Assembly: GCA_023444445.1 (NCBI GenBank)
Contig: JAEXMK010000143.1
Coordinates: 1 to 14,601 of the forward strand
Length of the DNA stretch: 14,601 nucleotides
Reading direction: 5' to 3'
Source of the DNA: Pseudomonadota bacterium
GTDB lineage: Bacteria > Pseudomonadota > Alphaproteobacteria > Rhizobiales > Rhizobiaceae
Below the pieces are notes generated by a model. The model searched no databases, was not told the DNA's origin, and was given only the letters and a program-made list of their open reading frames with translations. The position numbers were made by a program, and so were the translations under genes. Of this stretch, positions 1-6,399 are shown piece after piece; position 1 is the stretch's first letter, and every line of letters begins with the position of its first letter.

Positions 1-162
1 GAACAGACCCGCAAAGCTGACATTTGCCGGGTTGAGCAGATTGTAATTCTGGAACGAGAACCAAAGGGTCATCGCCAGAGGCACGATCATCCAGACCAGA
101 AGCAGCAGAACCGAAGGCGCAAGCATCACCCGCGCAAGACCGCTTGTGTTTCGCGTTGCCAT
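1..162 (-). CDS. smoF: Sugar-alcohol ABC transporter permease, N-terminal part (cut by window edge)
   Basis: Only the first 54 codons are in the window, and the frame is still open at base 1. The protein starts MATRNTSGLARVM and moves into a hydrophobic stretch (about residues 14-35) ending in a WFSFQNYNL segment. This is typical of the first membrane helix of MalF/SmoF-class permeases of carbohydrate (CUT1) importers. The start is fixed by a very strong SD (GGGGAGGTGA, about 7 bases upstream). It follows the binding-protein gene on the same strand, so it should be the first inner-membrane permease of the same polyol importer; the second permease and the ATPase would lie beyond the left edge. 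The family call rests on the N-terminus and on context. The symbol is by analogy with the smoEFGK sorbitol/mannitol operons. Confidence 0.8.
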   Translation of the reverse strand, partial: MATRNTSGLARVMLAPSVLLLLVWMIVPLAMTLWFSFQNYNLLNPANVSFAGLF

Positions 163-287
163 TTGCACTCACCTCCCCTTGGGCTCGGGCATCATGAGAT
201 GCGCCCGGCATATCCGGAAGAACCGGCTCATTCTTGTTTTGATTTGAAAGCTTTCGAAGCCGCATGGCGGTCTTCAGCCCGTAGTCT

Positions 288-315
288 CGCTGCCCGGCAT
301 TGGCGCCGGACAGCG
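288..315 (-). terminator. Hairpin between binding-protein and permease genes
   Basis: CGCTGcCCGGC (288-298) pairs with GCCGGaCAGCG (305-315), with one internal mismatch and a 6-base loop. It sits just after the binding-protein stop codon. It lacks a following U-run, so it is more likely a 3'-end-stabilising or partial-termination hairpin, which would keep binding-protein mRNA more abundant than permease mRNA, than a full terminator. The stem is seen; the role is inferred. The rest of 163-328 shows no gene. Confidence 0.55.
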
Positions 316-328
316 ATCTTCGGGAGGA

Positions 329-1642
329 TTACTTGATGTAACCGGCGCGGGTCATTTCGCGTGTCGCGGTCGACTGGGCGCTGGCAAGCGCATCATCGAC
401 GCTGGACTGGCCGGCAACGACCGCCGAGAACAGCTGACCAACCGTGGTGCCGAGCGCCTGGAATTCAGGGATCGCCACGAACTGCCCACCGGTGTAAGGC
501 ACAGGCTTTACAGTCGGCTTGGTGATGTCGGCGGCATCCATGGCGGCAAGCGTCGGCTTGGCGAAGGCGGCGGCCTTTTCATAGTCGGCGTTCTTGTAAA
601 GCGAGGTGCGGGTGCCCGGAGGCACGTTTGCCCAGCCTTCCTTGGAAGCGACGAGTGCGGTGTAATCCTTGCTGGTTGCCCAGGAGATGAATTTTTCCGC
701 AGCTTCAGCCTTCTGCGAGCTCTTCGGGATCGCAAGGTTCCAGGACCACAGCCAGTTGCCGTGGTTCTTCAGCTCGCCATGGGTCGGGAACAACGCATAA
801 CCAACCTTGTCGGCAACGGTGGAATCCTTCGGGTTGGACACGAAGGAGGCTGCCACCGTGGCATCGATCCACATGCCGCATTTGCCCTGCTGGAACAGTG
901 TCAGGTTTTCGTTGAAGCCGTTCGAGGAAGCACCGGACGGGCCGGCATCCTTCATCAGATCAACGTAGAACTGCAGCGAGCTCTTCCATTCCGACTGATC
1001 GAACTGCGGCTTCCAGTTTTCATCGAACCAGCGGCCGCCGAAGGAGTTGTTCAGCGCGCTGATGAAGGCCATGTTTTCGCCCCAGCCGGCCTTGCCACGC
1101 AGGCAGATGCCGTTGATATCGGCCTTGCGGTCGGTGATCTTGCGGGCCGCATCGCCGATGAATTCCCAGGTCGGGTTATCAGGCATCTTCAGGCCGGCTT
1201 TTTCAAACAGGTCCTTGCGATACATGATCATGGCGGATTCGCCGTAGAAAGGCGCTGCGTAGAGCTTGCCGTCAGCGGAAAGGCCGCCACGGATCGCCGG
1301 CAGAATGTCGTCCACGTCATATTTGTCGCCGAGCTTTTCGAGCGGCAGCAACCAGCCCTGCTTGGCCCAGATCGGAACTTCGTAGTTACCGATGGTCATG
1401 ATGTCGTATTGGCCGCCATTGGTGGCGATGTCGGTCGTAACGCGTTCACGCAGGACGTTTTCTTCAAGCGTCACCCATTCGACCTTGATGTCCGGGTTCT
1501 TTGCCGTGAAGTCGGAGGTCAGACCCTGCATGCGGATCATGTCGCCGTTGTTAACGGTCGCGATGGTCAGCGTTTCGGCGGAAGCAAGGGTCGAAAAGGC
1601 GAGTGCCGAGCATGCGCCCAGCAAAATGGTCTTCAATGTCAT
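329..1642 (-). CDS. smoE: Periplasmic polyol (sorbitol/mannitol-type) substrate-binding protein
   Basis: A 437-residue family 1 solute-binding protein, normal length for the class. Residues 1-22 form a Sec signal peptide with an ASA|E cleavage site, so the mature protein is periplasmic. The region after cleavage (ETLTIATVNNGDM) and blocks such as YDIMTIGNYEVPIWAKQGWL and GKLYAAPFYGESAMIMYRKDLF match the SmoE/MtlE polyol-binding subgroup. It would deliver a hexitol to the permeases encoded downstream. In Agrobacterium, binding proteins of this group have been tied to sorbitol, mannitol, D-altritol or galactitol uptake (Enzyme Function Initiative work on A. tumefaciens C58), so the exact ligand is open. 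The start has an excellent SD (GGGAGGAAG just before ATATG). The upstream gap holds a promoter and repeated half-sites for the adjacent regulator. No catabolic dehydrogenase is in the window. Confidence 0.88.
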   Translation of the reverse strand: MTLKTILLGACSALAFSTLASAETLTIATVNNGDMIRMQGLTSDFTAKNPDIKVEWVTLEENVLRERVTTDIATNGGQYDIMTIGNYEVPIWAKQGWLLPLEKLGDKYDVDDILPAIRGGLSADGKLYAAPFYGESAMIMYRKDLFEKAGLKMPDNPTWEFIGDAARKITDRKADINGICLRGKAGWGENMAFISALNNSFGGRWFDENWKPQFDQSEWKSSLQFYVDLMKDAGPSGASSNGFNENLTLFQQGKCGMWIDATVAASFVSNPKDSTVADKVGYALFPTHGELKNHGNWLWSWNLAIPKSSQKAEAAEKFISWATSKDYTALVASKEGWANVPPGTRTSLYKNADYEKAAAFAKPTLAAMDAADITKPTVKPVPYTGGQFVAIPEFQALGTTVGQLFSAVVAGQSSVDDALASAQSTATREMTRAGYIK

Positions 1643-1666
1643 ATCTTCCTCCCAGAAGAAAAATGA

Positions 1667-1712
1667 TGAGCATTCGCTTTGCTCTGGGGCATTTACTCAC
1701 CTTGAGAGCAAA
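1667..1712. promoter_or_regulatory. Candidate operator cluster at the smoE promoter
   Basis: Three half-sites of a TGAGCAAA-like element lie here: TGAGCATT (1667-1674), TTTGCTC (1678-1684) and GAGCAAA (1706-1712). The first two form a GAGCA-N7-TGCTC inverted repeat. On the minus strand the 1706-1712 copy lies between the -35 and -10 boxes, and the other two lie just downstream of the -10. Those are positions where a bound repressor would block transcription. The neighbouring SorC-family regulator is the obvious candidate binder. The repeats are seen; the function is inferred. Confidence 0.55.
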
Positions 1713-1720
1713 AATGTCAA
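1690..1720 (-). promoter_or_regulatory. smoE promoter
   Basis: On the minus strand a perfect -35 box TTGACA (1720-1715) is followed 18-19 bases later by GTAAAT/TAAATG (1696-1690) as a weak -10. The start site would fall around 1683, leaving a leader of about 40 bases before the smoE start codon. A weak -10 with an ideal -35 fits a regulated sigma-70 promoter. Confidence 0.55.
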
Positions 1721-1727
1721 GCAACAT

Positions 1728-1747
1728 CCTGTGCTGCGACGCACAGG
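1728..1747. promoter_or_regulatory. Perfect 7-bp palindrome upstream of the smoE promoter
   Basis: CCTGTGC (1728-1734) and GCACAGG (1741-1747) are exact complements around a 6-base spacer. It lies just upstream of the smoE -35 box and after the smoC stop codon. There is no T-run on either side, so it is a poor rho-independent terminator. It could be a weak terminator for smoC or a protein-binding site. Confidence 0.4.
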
Positions 1748-1749
1748 GA

Positions 1750-1769
1750 AAAATCAAGTATTTGATTTT
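1750..1769. promoter_or_regulatory. AT-rich 8-bp palindrome AAAATCAA-N4-TTGATTTT
   Basis: Exact inverted repeat: AAAATCAA (1750-1757), gtat, TTGATTTT (1762-1769). It lies 30-50 bases upstream of the smoE -35 box. Its sequence differs from the TGAGCAAA-type sites, so if functional it would bind another regulator or act as an AT-rich upstream element. The repeat is seen; no binder is identified. Confidence 0.35.
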
Positions 1770-1781
1770 GTTTAATTAATT

Positions 1782-1802
1782 TTTGCTCAGCGGGTGAGCA
1801 AA
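1782..1802. promoter_or_regulatory. Candidate operator TTTGCTCA-N5-TGAGCAAA over the smoC stop codon
   Basis: Perfect 8-bp inverted repeat with a 5-base spacer. It is the best-preserved copy of the half-site that recurs at 1667-1712. It spans the smoC stop codon (1787-1789), so its sequence is partly constrained by coding and yet is fully symmetric. It lies about 60 bases upstream of the smoE -35 box, a reasonable distance for looping with the promoter-proximal sites. It has no T-run on either strand, which argues against a terminator. Confidence 0.5.
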
Positions 1803-2740
1803 TATTCGCCTGTCGCCTCATCGGTGATGAGGCCGTTCAAAAGACCACCCCGTAGCGCCGCCAGAATCGAAGCGTTTTTGCGCACGCCCTGCGCCATGCC
1901 GATGACGGTGCAGGTGTCTCGTGAGGGAATGGGAACAGAGGCGACACGCTCGTTGACGGAGTGCTCGAGAATGCGACCTCCCGCGTCATATATCCAGCCG
2001 CAGATTTCACCGACAGCACCGCTCGCCATCAGCGCCTTCATCTCATCCACACCGAGAAAACCATCAACGCAGAGCGGTGCGTTTTCGCCGAGTTCTCCGA
2101 CACCAACGAAGGTGACATTGGCGGCAGCACCGAGCGCCAGCGTAGAGCGAACCATGGATTGATCATGCAACAGTTCCCGCTCCTCCGCTGACGAACAGAG
2201 CACTGGCAACGGCATCGGAAAATGCCTCGCCTTGATGGCATCGGCCATGCTGAAGATGACGTTGTAATAGGCGGCCGATCCATCCGGACCGATATTGCCG
2301 GTCAGCGACACGATGCGGTGCTGCGGGCACTCCATCGGCGGCAACTGATCTACGGCGGCCTTCAAGGTGCGGCCGGTACCGATGGCGAGCACGATGGGAT
2401 CGACATTTTTCAGCCAGCGCTCGATTTCCGCCGCACCCGCCTCGGCAATGCCGACGGTCGAGGACACACCGGCGGGATCACTCGGCACCACCTCGATATA
2501 TCGAAGGTCGAATTTCTCTTTCAGCCGCTCGGCCTTTTCGAGACAGGCGGCAATGGGGTGGTCGAGCCGGACCTTGATCAGCCGCTCGGCAACGGCCAGC
2601 GACACCAGCCGCTGCGCCGACTGCCTGGAAATGCTCATGGCGGCGGCAATCTCGTCCTGCGTGCGACCGGCGACATAATAAAGCCAGCCGGCGCGGGCCG
2701 CATCATCCAGCCGTCCATGTGCGTCGTTTCGTCTGGCCAT
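1787..2740 (-). CDS. smoC: SorC-family sugar-responsive transcriptional regulator
   Basis: 317 residues, typical of the SorC/DeoR-like sugar-binding regulators. An N-terminal helix-turn-helix occupies about residues 15-58 (RTQDEIAAAMSISRQSAQRL includes the recognition helix). A sugar- or sugar-phosphate-binding domain follows from about residue 65 to the end. Landmarks are the phosphate-loop-like GTGRT (121-125), FVGVGELG (211-218), GEICGW (244-249) and the conserved tail from GMAQGVRKNASILAALRGG to TDEATG. It lies directly upstream of the polyol binding-protein gene on the same strand, so it most likely controls that importer, releasing or binding DNA when a polyol-derived sugar is present. 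The start ATG has GAGGG about 8 bases upstream. The family is certain; the ligand and the sign of regulation are not readable. The symbol follows the smo naming by position. Confidence 0.88.
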   Translation of the reverse strand: MARRNDAHGRLDDAARAGWLYYVAGRTQDEIAAAMSISRQSAQRLVSLAVAERLIKVRLDHPIAACLEKAERLKEKFDLRYIEVVPSDPAGVSSTVGIAEAGAAEIERWLKNVDPIVLAIGTGRTLKAAVDQLPPMECPQHRIVSLTGNIGPDGSAAYYNVIFSMADAIKARHFPMPLPVLCSSAEERELLHDQSMVRSTLALGAAANVTFVGVGELGENAPLCVDGFLGVDEMKALMASGAVGEICGWIYDAGGRILEHSVNERVASVPIPSRDTCTVIGMAQGVRKNASILAALRGGLLNGLITDEATGEYLLTR

Positions 2741-2757
2741 GCCGCCGCCCTCTGAGA

Positions 2758-2779
2758 ATTATGCATTCAGCATTTGCTG
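2758..2779 (-). promoter_or_regulatory. Possible smoC promoter region with small palindrome
   Basis: On the minus strand a CATAAT (2763-2758) can serve as a -10, just downstream of the palindrome CAGCAAATGCTG (2779-2768). The palindrome contains AGCAAA and ATGCT, which also occur in the smoE operator cluster, so autoregulation is possible. A TTGACA at 2803-2798 is too far from CATAAT to pair with it, which keeps confidence low. Confidence 0.3.
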
Positions 2780-2863
2780 GCATTTTTTTGCGGCGACTGT
2801 CAAACGGCGGAATGGGCGGAAAGACTTTACGGCGCGAAAATCGGCGGATGGGGAACGGTGACT

Positions 2864-2881
2864 GACGACTTATACGTCGTC
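2864..2881. repeat. 6-bp inverted repeat GACGAC-N6-GTCGTC
   Basis: A small exact stem (2864-2869 with 2876-2881) beside the larger palindromic element. No T-run follows it on either strand. It may be part of the transcript end of the ATPase gene. The remainder of 2741-2892 contains no recognisable gene. Confidence 0.4.
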
Positions 2882-2892
2882 TCGCTATTTTC

Positions 2893-3006
2893 CCGTCATT
2901 CCGGCCCTGAGCCGGAGTCCAGCCACGGCGCGTTTGCGCCGTGAGAAGAGTCTCTTGCGATCAAGGACTTGATCGCGCTGGACCCCGGATCAAGTCCGGG
3001 GTGACG
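2893..3006. repeat. RIME-like four-arm palindromic mosaic element
   Basis: Nearly every base can pair. Local hairpins: TCCGGC/GCCGGA (2900-2905 with 2911-2916), CACGGCGC/GCGCCGTG (2924-2931 with 2936-2943), GCGATCAAG/CTTGATCGC (2957-2965 with 2968-2976) and CCCCGGA/TCCGGGG (2983-2989 with 2995-3001). TCCAGC (2918-2923) pairs with GCTGGA (2977-2982) around the two central hairpins, and CGTCA (2894-2898) pairs with TGACG (3002-3006) around the whole. This resembles the Rhizobium-specific intergenic mosaic elements (RIME) found in many copies between genes. It sits 27 bases after the ATPase stop codon, where it may protect or end that mRNA. Confidence 0.75.
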
Positions 3007-3032
3007 ATGCTGGGATTATGCCGTACCCTTAA

Positions 3033-4883
3033 TCAAGCCGCTTCCTGCACCAGATGCCCCGCCGAAACCTCGCGGTAACGTCGCTGCGGCGGTACGTAAT
3101 CCATCGGCCTGATCGGGCTTTTGATCTCATCCGTCGCCATGTTGCGCCTGATCTGCCGGCGTGCGGGATCGGGTACGGGAACGGCGGACATCAGTTTTTT
3201 CGTATAGGGGTGCTGCGGATTGTCGAAGACGGCGGCGCGCGGGCCGATTTCGACGATCTCACCGAGATACATCACCGCAACACGGTGGCTGACGCGCTCC
3301 ACCACAGCCATATCGTGGCTGATGAACAGGAAGGCAAGATTGAGGTTCTGCTGCAGGTCGAGCAGAAGATTGCAGACCTGCGCCTTGATCGAGACATCGA
3401 GCGCCGAAACCGCCTCATCGGCGACGATAACTTTGGGATCGAGCATCAAAGAGCGGGCAATGGCGATACGTTGACGCTGGCCGCCGGAAAATTCATGCGG
3501 GAAGCGCCGCATCATATCGGGGCTGAGGCCGACCTTTTCCATCAGGTCCGCGGCCTTTTCGCGCGCCTGCTGCTTGCTTCCGAGGCGATGCTCCACGAAC
3601 GGCTCCATAATCGCCGTGCCGACGCTCATGCGAGGGTCGAGACTGGCAAAAGGATCCTGAAAGATCATCTGTACGCTCCGGCGCATCGTCCGCAGCGTCA
3701 TCTTGTCGAGCTTCAGCACCTCATACCCGTCAAGCACGACATTGCCCGATGTTGGCTCTATCAGCCGGGTGATCGAACGGCCCGTGGTGGACTTACCGCA
3801 GCCGGATTCGCCAACCAGCGACAGTGTTTCGCCTTCGGCCAGATCGAATGAGACTTTCTCCACCGCATGGACAGCGCCGGATTTGCGACCGAGAAGACCA
3901 GAGCGAATATCAAAACGCGTCGTCAGGTCCTTGACCGAGAGAATCGGGGTCTTGCCACCGCTAACCGTGTCTTTCACTTCGATTATCGGTTGGCTTTCAC
4001 CAGTTTTGATGTCGATGATCGGGAAGCGGGCGGGCAGCACCCGTGACCTCATTGAGCCAAGCTTCGGCACCGCAGACAGGAGCGCGCGTGTGTAAGGATG
4101 CTGACCGCGATGGAAGATATCGTCCGTCGTCCCGGTTTCCACCACATCGCCGCGGAACATGACAATGGTACGATCAGACACTTCGGCCACCACGCCCATA
4201 TCATGGGTGATGAACAGAACAGACATGCCCTCCTCTTCCTGCAATTGCTTGATGAGGTCGAGGATCTGGCCCTGAATGGTGACGTCAAGCGCCGTTGTCG
4301 GTTCGTCGGCAATCAGCAATTTCGGTTTGGAGGCCAACGCCATGGCGATCATTACACGTTGGCGCATGCCACCGGAAAACTGGTGCGGATAATCGTCGAA
4401 CCGATTTTTTGCATGGGGAATACGAACCTTTTCGAGCAGGCGTATAACCTCGGCCTTCGCGGCGGACGAGGAAATATCCTGATGCACGGTCAACGCCTCG
4501 GCGATCTGCTTGCCGATCGGAAAGATCGGGTTGAGGCTCGTCATCGGCTCCTGGAAGATCATCGAAATGTCCTTGCCGCGAACCTTGCGCATATCCTCTT
4601 CCTGCAGCGCCAGCAGGTCGCGTCCACCCAGCATGACCTTCCCTTCGATACGGCTCGTCTTTCTATCGAGCAGCCGCATGATGGACAGCGATGTCACGCT
4701 TTTTCCCGAGCCGCTCTCGCCGACGATTGCCACCGTCTCACGCGGCGCAATGTCGAAACTCATATTGCGCACAACGGATTTCCAGCCGCCTTCGACACGG
4801 AAGGATGTGGTGAGGTTTTGAACCGACAGAACCGGGGTTACCGAACCGCCGGTCTGTTCCATGGACGTTGCTGCCAAAAGCAT
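3033..4883 (-). CDS. Fused double ATPase of a peptide-type ABC importer (DppD-DppF fusion)
   Basis: 616 residues holding two complete OppD/OppF-class ATP-binding domains, as in GsiA-type proteins. Domain 1: Walker A GESGSGKS (55-62), Q-loop Q111, signature FSGGMRQR (169-176), Walker B LLIADEP (189-195), H-loop H227. Domain 2: Walker A GESGCGKS (358-365), Q409, signature FSGGQRQR (465-472), Walker B VIVADEA (485-491), H523. Each domain ends with the QHPYT motif of the peptide-importer subfamily. It powers uptake from the cytoplasmic face of the membrane, presumably with the binding protein and permeases at 6400-10174, which lack an ATPase of their own. An in-frame TTG lies at 4895, but ATG at 4883 is chosen because GGAG sits 6 bases before it and overlaps that TTG. 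The gap to the upstream M20 gene is about 47 bases, so the two are co-transcribed. All catalytic motifs of both domains are intact. Confidence 0.92.
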   Translation of the reverse strand: MLLAATSMEQTGGSVTPVLSVQNLTTSFRVEGGWKSVVRNMSFDIAPRETVAIVGESGSGKSVTSLSIMRLLDRKTSRIEGKVMLGGRDLLALQEEDMRKVRGKDISMIFQEPMTSLNPIFPIGKQIAEALTVHQDISSSAAKAEVIRLLEKVRIPHAKNRFDDYPHQFSGGMRQRVMIAMALASKPKLLIADEPTTALDVTIQGQILDLIKQLQEEEGMSVLFITHDMGVVAEVSDRTIVMFRGDVVETGTTDDIFHRGQHPYTRALLSAVPKLGSMRSRVLPARFPIIDIKTGESQPIIEVKDTVSGGKTPILSVKDLTTRFDIRSGLLGRKSGAVHAVEKVSFDLAEGETLSLVGESGCGKSTTGRSITRLIEPTSGNVVLDGYEVLKLDKMTLRTMRRSVQMIFQDPFASLDPRMSVGTAIMEPFVEHRLGSKQQAREKAADLMEKVGLSPDMMRRFPHEFSGGQRQRIAIARSLMLDPKVIVADEAVSALDVSIKAQVCNLLLDLQQNLNLAFLFISHDMAVVERVSHRVAVMYLGEIVEIGPRAAVFDNPQHPYTKKLMSAVPVPDPARRQIRRNMATDEIKSPIRPMDYVPPQRRYREVSAGHLVQEAA

Positions 4884-4930
4884 GCCGATCTCCAAAAAAG
4901 CAGAAGGCGGCCATGAGGCCGCCGGATGTC

Positions 4931-6094
4931 TTATGCAGCAAGTGCGGTTTCGGCCATCGAAACCCAGTAGCTGATGCCATAAGGCAGCGCGTCGTCGTTA
5001 AAATCATAGGCCGCGTTGTGAAGCCCTGCGGTATCGCCGTTACCGATGAAGATGAAGGCACCGGGGCGCGCTTCCAGCATATAGGAGAAATCCTCCGCCC
5101 CCATATGCGGGTTGGGATTGGTGTTGACGGCATTGGCGCCTGCGACGCCCATCGCTACACCGGTCGCAAATTCTGTCTCGTCACTGTGGTTGAAGGTGAC
5201 GGGATAACCGCGATCGTATTTTACCTCTGCCGTTGCGCCATGTGCCATGGCCGTTGCTGTCGCCACTTCCTTCAGGCGCTTTTCGGCGAAATCGCGGGTT
5301 TCCGGCAGCAAAGTGCGCACCGTTCCCGTCAGCGTAACCGAACCGGGAATGACGTTGGAGGCCGTGCCGCCATGGGTGGTGGCGACGGTGACGACCAGCG
5401 ATTTCAACGGGTCCGTCTCGCGCGAGACGATGGATTGAAGCGCGATGATGATATAGGCCGAGGTCAGAACGGGATCGACGGAAAGGTGGGGAGCCGCCGC
5501 ATGGCTGCCCTTGCCGGTGATGGTGATCTCGAAAGCATCTGCCGCCGCCATGGTAGAGCCCTTGCGGATGGCGAATTGGCCGACAGGAATGCCCGGCTCA
5601 TTATGCATGCCGTAGACCTGCGAGATGCCGAATTTCTCCATCATGCCGTCGTTCAACATGGCGAGCGCTCCCGCGCCCCCCTCTTCCGCCGGCTGGAAGA
5701 TCACGGCCACCGAGCCTTTGAAATTGCGGGTCTCGGCCAGATATTGCGCCGCACCCAGAAGCATTGCCGTGTGCCCGTCATGGCCGCAGGAATGGGCCTT
5801 GCCGGGCGTCTTCGAAGCCCATGGCTTGCCGCTCGTCTCAAGGATCGGCAGAGCATCCATGTCGGAGCGGAAACCGATGGTCGGGCCGTCTCCGTGCCGA
5901 CCCTTGATGATGCCGACGACGCCGGTCTTGCCGATGCCGGTTTCCACCACGTCACAGCCGAAGGAATTCAGCTTCTCCGCTACGAATTTCGAGGTCTCGA
6001 AGACATCATAGAGAAGTTCCGGGTGCTCATGCAGATGGCGTCTCCAGCCGGCAACGTCGTCCTGCATTTCAGCCACACGGTTCAATATCGGCAT
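4931..6094 (-). CDS. M20-family amidohydrolase (hippurate/N-acyl-amino-acid hydrolase type)
   Basis: 387 residues, normal for the M20D group (HipO, N-acetyl- and indole-acetyl-amino-acid hydrolases). Metal and catalytic landmarks are present: HSCGHDGH (C103, H105), QPAEEGG (E137/E138), GMHN (H164) and LHNAAYDFND (H358). SDMDALPI (78-85) is the usual block near the start. These enzymes cleave the amide bond of N-acylated amino acids in the cytoplasm with two divalent metals. There is no signal peptide. The open frame extends further upstream, but ATG at 6094 is chosen: it has AAGGGA 8 bases upstream and begins exactly at the family's normal N-terminus (MPILNRVAEMQDDVAGWRRH). It precedes the double ATPase and is divergent from the binding protein, implying that an imported conjugate is hydrolysed here. 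The exact substrate is unknown. Confidence 0.9.
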   Translation of the reverse strand: MPILNRVAEMQDDVAGWRRHLHEHPELLYDVFETSKFVAEKLNSFGCDVVETGIGKTGVVGIIKGRHGDGPTIGFRSDMDALPILETSGKPWASKTPGKAHSCGHDGHTAMLLGAAQYLAETRNFKGSVAVIFQPAEEGGAGALAMLNDGMMEKFGISQVYGMHNEPGIPVGQFAIRKGSTMAAADAFEITITGKGSHAAAPHLSVDPVLTSAYIIIALQSIVSRETDPLKSLVVTVATTHGGTASNVIPGSVTLTGTVRTLLPETRDFAEKRLKEVATATAMAHGATAEVKYDRGYPVTFNHSDETEFATGVAMGVAGANAVNTNPNPHMGAEDFSYMLEARPGAFIFIGNGDTAGLHNAAYDFNDDALPYGISYWVSMAETALAA

Positions 6095-6192
6095 TCTGTT
6101 TTTCCCTTTTTTTGTTCCCCGCCGGGTTGTCGGGCGACATATTGCGTTTGGAATTTCCGCTTTTGCAAGCATGAATTTTAATAGGTGAGCGA

Positions 6193-6220
6193 AAAATAGG
6201 CCAAAAGTCGAGCGGCTCAA
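6193..6220 (-). promoter_or_regulatory. Possible promoter for the M20-ATPase transcript
   Basis: On the minus strand TTGAGC (6220-6215) and TATTTT (6198-6193) are 16 bases apart. This would start transcription near 6186, giving a leader of roughly 90 bases. The left arm of the inverted repeat (6201-6210) falls in the spacer. Moderate match only; a TTTTGG/TATTAA pair slightly downstream is an alternative. Confidence 0.35.
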
Positions 6221-6246
6221 ATTTTGTTCATCGATACGACTTTTGG
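6201..6246. promoter_or_regulatory. 10-bp inverted repeat in the divergent promoter region
   Basis: CCAAAAGTCG (6201-6210) and CGACTTTTGG (6237-6246) are exact complements separated by 26 bases. The arms lie between the divergently transcribed M20-ATPase and binding-protein operons, one in each predicted promoter. A single regulator binding both arms could control uptake and hydrolysis together. No regulator gene is adjacent. The rest of the 6095-6399 gap is AT-rich leader sequence without a convincing gene. Confidence 0.5.
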
Positions 6247-6248
6247 AC

Positions 6249-6277
6249 TTGCTTTTCAAAAAAACTGACAATAGCAT
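6249..6277 (+). promoter_or_regulatory. Possible promoter for the binding protein-permease operon
   Basis: TTGCTT (6249-6254) and TAGCAT (6272-6277) are 17 bases apart; TTGGAC (6243) with GACAAT (6267) at 18 bases is an overlapping alternative. The start point would be near 6284, leaving a leader of about 115 bases with small hairpins. The right arm of the 10-bp inverted repeat abuts the -35 box. Confidence 0.35.
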
Positions 6278-6399
6278 CACGTGGAATGGAGGATTATTCC
6301 TCAGCAAAGTCAAATACTTACAACAAAAGACCTTGCACATGACGACGGGAAAAGCGTCAAACATTCAAACAGATAAAATCCAAAAAGGGGAAAACCATA

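Noticed and set aside
761..1666. A long open frame on the plus strand opposite the polyol binding-protein gene, and similar long frames opposite the other genes.
   Set aside because: These are antisense shadows of clear protein families in GC-rich DNA, without recognisable domains or ribosome-binding sites.
2768..2788. CAGCATTTGCTG followed by a T-run on the plus strand, resembling a terminator.
   Set aside because: The stem is only 5 bp with a 2-base loop, and no plus-strand gene ends nearby.
4884..4895. TTG start of the double-ATPase gene four codons upstream of the chosen ATG.
   Set aside because: That TTG overlaps the SD sequence (GGAG) of the ATG at 4883, which has ideal spacing.
6286..6342. 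An 18-codon open frame (starting ATGGAGGATTATTCC) in the leader of the binding-protein operon, a possible leader peptide.
   Set aside because: There is no ribosome-binding site before it, no run of a regulatory codon, and no terminator/antiterminator pair behind it.
6095..6364. N-terminal extension of the M20 hydrolase frame by 90 codons.
   Set aside because: The extension is AT-rich and lysine/arginine-laden, does not resemble the family, overlaps the divergent promoter region, and the start at 6094 has a good ribosome-binding site.
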